Positions 1-5,349 of a stretch of DNA of 5,711 nt are shown piece after piece (positions within the stretch are counted from its first letter, which is position 1; each line of letters starts with the position of its first letter). This stretch comes from Chryseobacterium gleum (GTDB taxonomy: Bacteria; Bacteroidota; Bacteroidia; Flavobacteriales_D; Crocinitomicaceae). The notes beneath the pieces are model-generated. The model saw nothing but the letters and a program-made list of their open reading frames with translations, did not search any database and was not told where the DNA came from. A program made the translations under genes and the position numbers. Location of the stretch: NCBI GenBank assembly GCA_945877045.1, contig CAMCQW010000138.1, positions 1-5,711 on the forward strand, written 5' to 3'.

Positions 1-728
1 AGGGCTCGATTTTCATCTGTAATAGAGACAATATCTGCCGCAATACTTAATGCCAATAAGTCGAGGTGTTGGAACAATTCGTTAAGGTCCCAATTTTGGT
101 CATTAAACAAGGCCTGCATGAGTTTAAATCCAACGCCACATCCGGACAATTCTTTAAATGGATACTTACAACCCTTTTGTTTAGCATCTAGGACAATGGC
201 ATTCGGCAAAACGGTTCCTGGCTCATGGTGATCACAAACAATAACATCAATCCCAAGATCCACGGCCAACTGAATTTGGCTCACGGCTTTGACACCACAA
301 TCCAGGGTTATGAGTAAATCGAATTCATTTTCTTTTGCAAACTCCACCCCTATTTCACTGAGGCCATACCCTTCTTTATACCTATCAGGAATATAGTAAT
401 CAATGTTTGCATGATGGCGTTTTAGAACCGTAAACATTAAAGCAACCGCGGTCGTTCCATCGACATCGTAATCCCCATATATTAAGATTTTCTGATTATT
501 TGAGATGGCGGTAACTAATCGTTTAACAGCTTCCCCCATGTTTTTCATTAACAAGGGCTCATGGAGGTGCTCCACCTTCGGATTAAAGAACCTTTCGGCC
601 TTTTGATAATCATTAATGCCTCTTTGAATAAGAAGCGTTGCTATCCTATTGTTTACTTTTAAATCATCCGATAATTTATTTACAAGTTCCATTTCTGGAT
701 CAGGCTTGATTCCCCACACTTTATTCAT
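1..728 (-). CDS. recJ: Single-stranded-DNA-specific exonuclease RecJ, N-terminal part (partial)
   Basis: RecJ degrades single-stranded DNA 5' to 3' in the cytoplasm during recombination and mismatch or base-excision repair. I translated the minus strand from the ATG at 728 and found an open frame of 242 residues with no stop before the window edge, so the 3' end is missing. The DHH-phosphoesterase motifs appear in order: DYDVDG at residues 86-91 (motif I), LITLDCG at 139-145 (motif II Asp143), CDHHEPG at 165-171 (motif III, the family-naming DHH), SGCGVGFK at 195-202, and LLALSIAADIVSITDENR at 224-241 (motif IV with Asp232). These Asp and His residues bind the Mn ions. The N-terminal stretch with RGI and FFNP (residues about 36-49) is also typical. 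Family members are about 560-580 residues, so roughly 40 percent is present. Relatives, as I recall them, usually read IVP.TGENR in motif IV; the Ser235 and Asp238 here are mild variants. It is transcribed away from the lipoprotein gene at 1094. Identification is very secure. Confidence 0.96.
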   Translation of the reverse strand, partial: MNKVWGIKPDPEMELVNKLSDDLKVNNRIATLLIQRGINDYQKAERFFNPKVEHLHEPLLMKNMGEAVKRLVTAISNNQKILIYGDYDVDGTTAVALMFTVLKRHHANIDYYIPDRYKEGYGLSEIGVEFAKENEFDLLITLDCGVKAVSQIQLAVDLGIDVIVCDHHEPGTVLPNAIVLDAKQKGCKYPFKELSGCGVGFKLMQALFNDQNWDLNELFQHLDLLALSIAADIVSITDENRA

Positions 729-840
729 ATTCGATTTCTTTTTATTATTAAAGTACAAATTATTATTCACCCAGAGAAATTATTTTTTTTGAATAGAAAA
801 AAACTTTCTGACTGATCGCTTTCTTACCACAAAATCTTTT

Positions 841-870
841 TGACATGATTTTAACTAAAAATACATGCCA
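841..870. repeat. Imperfect inverted repeat (palindrome 1 of cluster)
   Basis: The arm TGACATGATTTT (841-852) pairs with AAAAT (858-862) and CATGCCA (864-870). There is one bulged A at 863 and one A/C mismatch (843 against 868), and the loop is AACTA (853-857). It gives 11 paired bases around a 5-base loop. Much of the stem is A/T, so on its own it is only suggestive. It gains weight from the two stronger palindromes that follow directly. Confidence 0.5.
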
Positions 871-877
871 AAAAGGA

Positions 878-926
878 AACTATTTCATATTTTTTCGCTG
901 GATTACATCCAGCGCTAAAAATAGTT
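878..926. repeat. Two-tier perfect inverted repeat (palindrome 2 of cluster)
   Basis: The core CGCTGGATTACATCCAGCG (896-914) is a perfect 8-base-pair stem with a TAC loop and is the most GC-rich structure in this AT-rich gap. It sits inside a second perfect pair of arms, AACTATTT (878-885) and AAATAGTT (919-926), giving a long hairpin with an asymmetric internal loop. No run of T follows it, and it lies between two divergent gene starts, so it is not a rho-independent terminator. The form (GC-rich palindrome in an intergenic gap, next to another palindrome) fits a REP-like or other dispersed palindromic element, or a structured RNA; the sequence alone cannot decide. Confidence 0.75.
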
Positions 927-942
927 AACCCCTTTGGGGTTA
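926..942. repeat. Perfect inverted repeat TAACCCC-TTT-GGGGTTA (palindrome 3 of cluster)
   Basis: TAACCCC (926-932) and GGGGTTA (936-942) form a perfect 7-base-pair stem around TTT. It directly abuts palindrome 2, sharing base 926 with that hairpin's outer arm. The following bases, TGTAATATTC, are not a T tract, so a simple terminator reading is weak. Two adjoining palindromes without a spacer look like a composite unit rather than chance. Confidence 0.75.
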
Positions 943-1057
943 TGTAATATTCTTTTGGTATAGTTAAGACCAGTTAATAAAAACTTTTATTGATTTCAAC
1001 TATTTTACTAGACTTACCTTAAAATTTAAAAAAAATGTTTTAGGAAAAATTAATTAC

Positions 1058-1065
1058 TAGATTTG
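1058..1065 (+). promoter_or_regulatory. Bacteroidota-type -7 promoter element (TAGATTTG)
   Basis: TAGATTTG is an exact match to the TAnnTTTG -7 element used by the primary sigma factor of Bacteroidota. Its end is 28 bases before the ATG at 1094, which predicts a transcript start near 1071-1072 and a short 5' leader of about 22 bases. The -33 region is poor: TGTTTT at 1036-1041 is the nearest T/G-rich match and there is no exact TTG at the ideal distance. The leader is A/T-rich (TTAAAAAATTTAACT) with no Shine-Dalgarno, as is normal in the phylum. Confidence 0.55.
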
Positions 1066-1093
1066 TTTTAATACTAACTTAAAAAATTTAACT

Positions 1094-1723
1094 ATGAAAA
1101 AATTATTACTTGCCCTTTTGGTTGTTGGTTTTGCCATCAGTTCATGTTCGATTGAAAAAAGATTACATCAGAAAGGCTTTAACGTAGAATGGAATAAGAA
1201 CCTTGGATCTTTGAAAAAAAATAAGAAGCAAAAACAAGATTTTGTTTCTTCGGAAGTAGAAGAAGAAATCACTGTAGTAAGTCCTAAAACCATTAAGGCG
1301 CCCTCAGTAAACAATAGCAACTCAATTTCAGTAGATGGTGTTACTTTAAATGAATCAAATGAAACATCAGTATTAGTTCAGGAAAACACTAACAACGAAG
1401 TTAATTCACAAGAAAGTGAGGCAATTAACAGAACAAAAACAGAAAAAGTCAACAAGGCAATACGTTCCCCTAAAGCTTCTAGCTCAAAGGAAGTAGCTAG
1501 TGCGAAAAAGACGATGGCTTCAACCAGGTTGGTTAAAAAAGCACTTAAAGATGAAGTCCCAACCATTTTGCTGTATGTTTTATGCTTCTTTATTCCTTTT
1601 TTAGCAGTTGGTATAGCGACCGATTGGGATGTTACAGCTGTTGTAATCAATCTTCTATTATGTTTCTTATTCATACTGCCGGGAATAATACATGCTATTA
1701 TTGTAGTAGGAAAAAACAGTTAA
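1094..1723 (+). CDS. Lipoprotein with C-terminal Pmp3/YqaE-type membrane domain
   Basis: The function is unknown; the architecture is clear. Residues 1-17 are a lipoprotein signal peptide (MKK, hydrophobic core, then ISSC) with Cys18 as the predicted lipidated residue. It is followed by SIEKRLHQKGFNVEW (19-33), a signature I recall at the start of many Bacteroidota lipoproteins that end in small membrane domains. Residues about 34-150 are low-complexity, rich in Lys, Ser, Asn and Glu, and look like a disordered linker with basic patches. The C-terminus holds two hydrophobic helices, about 157-175 (ILLYVLCFFIPFLAVG) and 181-205, the second with NLLLCFLFILPGIIHA. The IPFLAVG and N-LL-...-PG-IHA pattern is that of the Pmp3/YqaE (UPF0057) family, small membrane proteins linked in yeast and plants to ion and membrane-potential homeostasis. 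Pmp3 proteins are normally about 50 residues, so this is a lipoprotein-linker-Pmp3 fusion. It is monocistronic: promoter at 1058, terminator at 1744, convergent with the operon on the other strand. Confidence 0.85.
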   Translation: MKKLLLALLVVGFAISSCSIEKRLHQKGFNVEWNKNLGSLKKNKKQKQDFVSSEVEEEITVVSPKTIKAPSVNNSNSISVDGVTLNESNETSVLVQENTNNEVNSQESEAINRTKTEKVNKAIRSPKASSSKEVASAKKTMASTRLVKKALKDEVPTILLYVLCFFIPFLAVGIATDWDVTAVVINLLLCFLFILPGIIHAIIVVGKNS

Positions 1724-1743
1724 AATAACCAAATTTTGGATTT

Positions 1744-1768
1744 AAAAGGGGCTTAGGTCCCTTTTTTT
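1744..1768 (+). terminator. Rho-independent terminator of the lipoprotein gene
   Basis: AAAAGGG (1744-1750) and CCCTTTT (1759-1765) form a 7-base-pair stem with loop GCTTAGGT, and the run of seven T continues to 1768. It starts 20 bases after the lipoprotein stop codon, a normal distance. On the minus strand the same stem is followed only by CCCTTTTAAA, a weaker T tract, so it may act in both directions but is better for plus-strand transcripts. The TAA stop of the convergent gene (1753-1755) lies in its loop. Confidence 0.75.
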
Positions 1769-2214
1769 GCTGTTTTTGTTTTAGATTGGAACCACTGATT
1801 TTTTAAGTCGCCTAAAGTTTGAATAAATGGAGTCAAGAAAGTTCCTGTTTTAGCAATCGTGTATGGTTTTCTAATCCAAGCTTCACCTTCCAATTGCATC
1901 ACAAATAAGCGGTTAAAAAAATCAATATTGAGAGCAGCTCCCGCTTTTTTCATAAAATGCGTTGACGAATCAATTGAGCATCCTGAGGCTTTCTCAAACC
2001 CTTCGTTTACAACCAGAACAACGTATTGCGCAAACAAGACAACGCCATCGCACTGCAACTGTTTATTATGAGCAGACCAAGAATTCAAGAACAAACCTAA
2101 CTCTGCGTTGAACCATTCTTCTTCACTTTTGTCCAATGGTCGATCAGCTAGGTAAAGCCAAATACGGCTTTCGTTAGGAAAATTCGAAAAAAGGGAATTA
2201 AAGTTCGGCTGCAT
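1753..2214 (-). CDS. Conserved Bacteroidota protein of unknown function (often mislabelled 'ABC transporter ATPase')
   Basis: A soluble protein of 153 residues (starting MQPNFNSLF) with no signal peptide and no membrane segment. Recognisable blocks are ESRIWLYLADRPL (about 15-27), LNSWSAHNKQL (about 43-53), a hydrophobic strand VVLFAQYVVLVVNEGF (about 58-73), ASGCSIDSSTHFMKK (about 76-90) and LNIDFFNRLFVM (about 95-106). I recall this pattern, above all SGCSIDSS-HF and DFF-R, from short flavobacterial proteins annotated 'ABC transporter ATPase'. The name is unsupported here: there is no Walker A, Walker B or ABC signature. I chose the ATG at 2214; the longer frame would begin with TTG at 2220 and add only two residues. 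The start lies inside the end of the preceding gene (17-base overlap), so translation is probably coupled. It is the last gene of the operon, and its final codons run into the terminator hairpin at 1744-1768. Cys78 in the SGCS motif could be functional, which is speculation. Confidence 0.8.
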   Translation of the reverse strand: MQPNFNSLFSNFPNESRIWLYLADRPLDKSEEEWFNAELGLFLNSWSAHNKQLQCDGVVLFAQYVVLVVNEGFEKASGCSIDSSTHFMKKAGAALNIDFFNRLFVMQLEGEAWIRKPYTIAKTGTFLTPFIQTLGDLKNQWFQSKTKTAKKGT

Positions 2215-2986
2215 TGGCAATAAGTTCGGCTACATCTAGCACTTGGATATCATTTTCTTTATTGAAATTTTTTATGCCATCCGTCATCATCGTATTACAA
2301 AAAGGACACCCCGTGGCAATGATTTCTGCTTGTGATTCTAGCGCATCTTCGGTGCGTTCTATATTAATTTCTTTGTTTCCTTTTTCTGCCTCTTTAAACA
2401 TTTGAGCGCCACCAGCACCGCAGCATAAGCCATTGGTTTTACATCGTTTCATTTCCACTAATTCGGCGTCTAATTTCTCAATTAAAGCTCTAGGTGCTTC
2501 GTACACATCATTAGCACGCCCCAAGTAGCAAGGATCATGGAAGGTAATTTTTTTCCCTTTATAGGTTTGACTTCCCTCTAAGCCCAACTTTCCGGTATTG
2601 ATTAAGTCTTGAATTAATTGCGTGTGGTGAATTACTTCATACTTTCCGCCCAGTTCAGGATATTCATTTTTCAGCGTATTAAAACAATGCGGGCAACCCG
2701 TTACGATCCGTTTAACATCATAGCCATCGAGCACTTGAATATTCATCATAGCCTGCATCTGAAAAGTAAATTCATTTCCGGCTCTTTTCGCAGGATCCCC
2801 CGTACAACTTTCCTCAGCACCAAGCACCGCGAAATTAACCTTACAATGATTTAATATTTTCACAAGCGCCTTTGTTATTTTCTTTGCGCGGTCATCAAAA
2901 CTTCCTGCACAGCCCACCCAAAATAAAATTTCAGGACTTTGGCCGTTGGCGATCATCTCAGACATTGTAGGAACTTTCAAACTCAT
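2198..2986 (-). CDS. CCG-domain (Fe-S)-binding oxidoreductase subunit (HdrB/HdrD/LutA-like)
   Basis: A soluble 262-residue protein with two CCG (cysteine-rich) domains, the type found in heterodisulfide reductase HdrB/HdrD, lactate-oxidising LutA and GlpC. The second motif is complete: Cys153 (HDPCYLGR), Cys188-Cys189 (LCCGAGG), Cys227 and Cys230 (TGCPFC). The first is Cys26 (WVGCAGS), Cys61 (ESCTGDPAKRAGNE), Cys98 and Cys101 (TGCPHC). In it the Cys-Cys pair is reduced to Cys61-Thr62, with otherwise matching spacing (34 residues between the first two sites in both). In characterised relatives these motifs bind [4Fe-4S] clusters that perform thiol/disulfide or other two-electron chemistry; the substrate here is unknown. 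It starts 3 bases after the stop of the membrane Fe-S gene, so the two are almost certainly partners: electrons would pass from the ferredoxin clusters of that protein to this one, or the reverse. The ATG at 2986 gives the usual N-terminus (KVPTMSEM before the WVGC motif). It overlaps the following gene by 17 bases. Confidence 0.9.
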   Translation of the reverse strand: MSLKVPTMSEMIANGQSPEILFWVGCAGSFDDRAKKITKALVKILNHCKVNFAVLGAEESCTGDPAKRAGNEFTFQMQAMMNIQVLDGYDVKRIVTGCPHCFNTLKNEYPELGGKYEVIHHTQLIQDLINTGKLGLEGSQTYKGKKITFHDPCYLGRANDVYEAPRALIEKLDAELVEMKRCKTNGLCCGAGGAQMFKEAEKGNKEINIERTEDALESQAEIIATGCPFCNTMMTDGIKNFNKENDIQVLDVAELIANAAEL

Positions 2987-2989
2987 AAC

Positions 2990-4306
2990 TTATTCTTCAT
3001 TTGCCCAATTTAAGCGATCACTCTGTGCAAATTGCCACGGAGCGCCATTGTTTTCAATATTTGTTAGCATACCAGCTAATTCAGATGGCATTGCGGCATC
3101 CTCCATTACTAAATTCCTCCTTAGATCAATAATAATTGAAAGCGGATCAATATTAATGGGGCAAGCCTCCACGCAAGCATTACAGGAAGTACATGCCCAA
3201 ACCTCTTCGGGAGAAATATAATCTCCCAATAAACTTTTGCCATCCACGACACCCTTTTTCAATTCCCCTACTTCAACCATACGATCCCTTGTGTCCATCA
3301 TTATTTTTCGAGGCGATAAGGCCTTCCCCGTAATATTAGCAGGGCAAACATCCGTGCATCTGCCACATTCCGTGCATGAGTAGGCATCTAAAAGATTTTT
3401 CCATGTTAAATCCGTGACATCCTTTACACCAAAACGCTCTGGGGTTTCGGTAGCATTTGTTGCTGAATAGGGATCTGCGTTAGGATCAAGCATTAACTTA
3501 ACTTCATTTTCAACCGATTTCATATGAGAAAACTTGCCTTTTGCTTGAAGATTTGAAAAATAAGTAGTTGGGAAAGCTAAGAGAATGTGAAGATGCTTTG
3601 AATAAGGCAAGTAATTTAAAAATAAAAAAACCATCCCTATGTGACCCCACCACCCTATTCGCTCAAAAATGCGCAACGCTTCAACAGTAAAATTATCAAA
3701 CACCAATGGTCCGAGCCAGGAAGAAACAGAAAATCCAAAACTTCCTTTCGCGTATTCGACATGCGAGCCACCACGATTATAAAGCACCTCATCAGCTCCA
3801 TTCATTGTAAGAATGAACACAATGAGAACAATCTCCATTATGAGAATTAGATTCGCATCTTTTTTTGGCCAACCCAGTAATTCCTTTTTATTAAACCTAG
3901 GTAATGACAACATATTACGCCGCCATAAGAAGGCGACTGTTGCTACAAGGGCCAGTACTGTAAGAATCTCGATAAAGCTGATAATAAAAACATAAAAATC
4001 ACCTAGAGAAAAATAGAACATTCGGTGTTGCCCTGAGAATCCATCGGCAATAATTTCTACGAGTTCTATTTGAGTAATGACAAACGATACATACAAGGCT
4101 AAGTGCAGGAAAGCGGCTATTGGCCTGGTAAACATTTTCTTTTGTCCAAGGGCTACCAAAGTCATCGTTTTCAATCGAGTTAACGGCTTATCAGACCGAT
4201 TGATTGACCTGCCTAAAAGAATGTTTTTTCTAATTCTGTACAAATTGAAAATGAACAGGCCGAATGAAAATAAAAATAAAGATATAAAAATGTATATTGA
4301 CCACAT
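2990..4306 (-). CDS. Membrane-anchored 4Fe-4S dicluster oxidoreductase (HdrE/NarI-like anchor fused to HdrC-like ferredoxin)
   Basis: This 438-residue protein joins a membrane domain to a ferredoxin domain. Five hydrophobic helices are visible at about 2-22, 63-88, 103-127, 151-169 and 219-247. Histidines in or next to them (His68, His222, His238, His240) are candidate b-type haem ligands, as in the NarI/HdrE cytochrome b family. The cytoplasmic C-terminal half carries two full [4Fe-4S] motifs: Cys311, 314, 317, 321 (CTECGRCTDVCP) and Cys372, 375, 378, 382 (CTSCNACVEACP). The arrangement suggests electron exchange between membrane quinone and the soluble CCG protein encoded next, by analogy with HdrDE and DsrMK-type complexes; the real donor and acceptor are unknown. 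The C-terminus (NNGAPWQFAQSDRLNW, 419-434) resembles the tail of Fe-S oxidoreductases in this family. The ATG at 4306 follows the mlaD stop after a single base (TAATATG), indicating coupled translation. Haem binding is inferred, not shown. Confidence 0.9.
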   Translation of the reverse strand: MWSIYIFISLFLFSFGLFIFNLYRIRKNILLGRSINRSDKPLTRLKTMTLVALGQKKMFTRPIAAFLHLALYVSFVITQIELVEIIADGFSGQHRMFYFSLGDFYVFIISFIEILTVLALVATVAFLWRRNMLSLPRFNKKELLGWPKKDANLILIMEIVLIVFILTMNGADEVLYNRGGSHVEYAKGSFGFSVSSWLGPLVFDNFTVEALRIFERIGWWGHIGMVFLFLNYLPYSKHLHILLAFPTTYFSNLQAKGKFSHMKSVENEVKLMLDPNADPYSATNATETPERFGVKDVTDLTWKNLLDAYSCTECGRCTDVCPANITGKALSPRKIMMDTRDRMVEVGELKKGVVDGKSLLGDYISPEEVWACTSCNACVEACPINIDPLSIIIDLRRNLVMEDAAMPSELAGMLTNIENNGAPWQFAQSDRLNWANEE

Positions 4307-4307
4307 A

Positions 4308-5345
4308 TTATTTAGGCAATGAATCTAACAAGAGAGTAAGTTTTTTCTCTTGAATTCTATTCAATTTAATTCCTTTTGTCTTTCCTCCAAAGACTGATAC
4401 ATTAATGTATCTTTCAGGGTGTTTTTCAATATCATCGACTAATTCTTGAAGTTGGTTATTTGACTCAACTAATTCATTGTATAATTTTTCATCGTGCACT
4501 AATTTGCCCAGCGTACCTTTACCAGCACTTGTTTCTGCCAAAATAAAATTTATTTTTTTCAAGGTTGTTTGAGCCTCAAGAATCACCCCTTTAAAGTCTG
4601 CCGTTACCAAATCATCTGAGACAATTTTTAAATTTCCAATGATGCTAGATACTTGCTCATTACTTTTTCGAAGGTTCAATGTTATATTTTCAACATTTGA
4701 CATAATTCTAGCGAATTGCAATTTTTCTTCGCCAACAAAAGCTTGAATTTCCTTGGCAAGGTCACCGAAACGAGCAATCGCAATTTTAACTTCTTTTAAA
4801 CTTGCTTCAATTTCTGAGGTGGCACTTTCATCCCAAAAAGCAGATAAAGACCCTACCATTTTATCGATGGAGGACATCATAGCCTGTAATTTTTGAGAAA
4901 TTGGATCCGCATATGCTTTGACTTGGGACACCATATCAACTGTTAAGCGACCAGGCAAAACACTTCCGGGCTTATAATATGCAACAGACGAATTTATAGG
5001 AATTTGAATTAACAAGCCTTTACTGAGTAGGTCAAGCGATCCAATTTCAATGATGGTACCTTTAGGAAAGACAACGGATGAATTTTGAATTGAGAAGGTA
5101 ATTTTTACGCGTTTTTTAAGAGGGCCATTAGGAACATAATCTACCGCTAAAACTTTCCCAACAATAACACCATTAAGTGTGACATTACTCGCTACCATTA
5201 ATTGCCCTGAATTTTCCATGTAGCTGTAATACGTATCGTCACCTCCAAAAAAGCTATTGCCCTTTAAAAAGTTTACACCGAGCACAATAATAACAATTGC
5301 AAGAACAGCAATAAAGCCAGCTTTTATTTCCTTAGAATATTTCAA
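4308..5345 (-). CDS. mlaD: MlaD/MCE-family phospholipid transport protein
   Basis: MCE proteins are the substrate-binding part of lipid transporters between inner and outer membrane; MlaD works with permease MlaE and ATPase MlaF. This 345-residue protein has a single N-terminal anchor helix (about 10-28, after KYSKEIKAG). An MCE domain follows at about 38-115 (SGQLMVASNVTLNGVIVGKV, FPKGTIIEIGSLDLLSKGLL). A long helical, coiled-coil-prone region covers about 145-280, where MCE proteins form a tunnel or bundle. The tail GKGTLGKLVHDEKLYNEL and HPERYINVSVFGG (about 275-324) is typical of Bacteroidota members. The start is TTG at 5345: no in-frame ATG exists before residue 43, a stop lies six codons upstream, and the KYSKEIK-G beginning followed by the anchor is what relatives have. 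It begins 4 bases after the amidase stop. No mlaE or mlaF is in this window, so those subunits must lie elsewhere. Confidence 0.92.
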   Translation of the reverse strand: MKYSKEIKAGFIAVLAIVIIVLGVNFLKGNSFFGGDDTYYSYMENSGQLMVASNVTLNGVIVGKVLAVDYVPNGPLKKRVKITFSIQNSSVVFPKGTIIEIGSLDLLSKGLLIQIPINSSVAYYKPGSVLPGRLTVDMVSQVKAYADPISQKLQAMMSSIDKMVGSLSAFWDESATSEIEASLKEVKIAIARFGDLAKEIQAFVGEEKLQFARIMSNVENITLNLRKSNEQVSSIIGNLKIVSDDLVTADFKGVILEAQTTLKKINFILAETSAGKGTLGKLVHDEKLYNELVESNNQLQELVDDIEKHPERYINVSVFGGKTKGIKLNRIQEKKLTLLLDSLPK

Positions 5346-5349
5346 CGCT

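Larger units (their letters stand above)
729..1093. other. Divergent intergenic region with palindrome cluster and promoter
   Basis: This 365-base gap separates the start of recJ (minus) from the start of the lipoprotein gene (plus). It is very AT-rich and holds no convincing gene. Its longest obvious ATG frame is an 18-codon run (865-918, stop included) that lies across a palindrome. Three inverted repeats lie within 841-942 and a TAnnTTTG promoter element lies at 1058-1065. Both flanking genes start here, so it must contain promoters for both. I could not find a good Bacteroidota-type promoter on the minus strand for recJ: the closest is AATAATTTG (complement of 756-764), which lacks the TA at the right spacing. 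I see nothing recognisable in 949-1035. Confidence 0.7.

Noticed and set aside
740..770. Promoter for recJ on the minus strand
   Set aside because: The nearest match, AATAATTTG, has the TA one base out of place relative to TAnnTTTG, and no TTG lies at the -33 distance.
865..918. Short plus-strand frame starting ATG CCA AAA AGG, 17 codons plus stop, in the intergenic gap, as a leader peptide
   Set aside because: It is very short, has no recognisable ribosome binding context, and most of its bases belong to the palindromes, which explain the sequence better.
926..950. TAACCCC/GGGGTTA hairpin as a rho-independent terminator
   Set aside because: No T run follows on either strand, and the location between two divergent gene starts leaves nothing to terminate.
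976..991. AATAAA/TTTATT inverted repeat
   Set aside because: It is made only of A and T in an AT-rich gap, with a tiny loop; expected by chance.
1378..1674. 98-residue minus-strand frame antisense to the lipoprotein gene
   Set aside because: It lies wholly opposite a gene with a clear signal peptide and membrane domain, shows no family resemblance, and has no promoter or neighbour on its strand.
2946..3221. 91-residue plus-strand frame opposite the Fe-S genes
   Set aside because: It is antisense to the conserved ferredoxin cysteine region of a secure gene; its composition reflects that coding strand.
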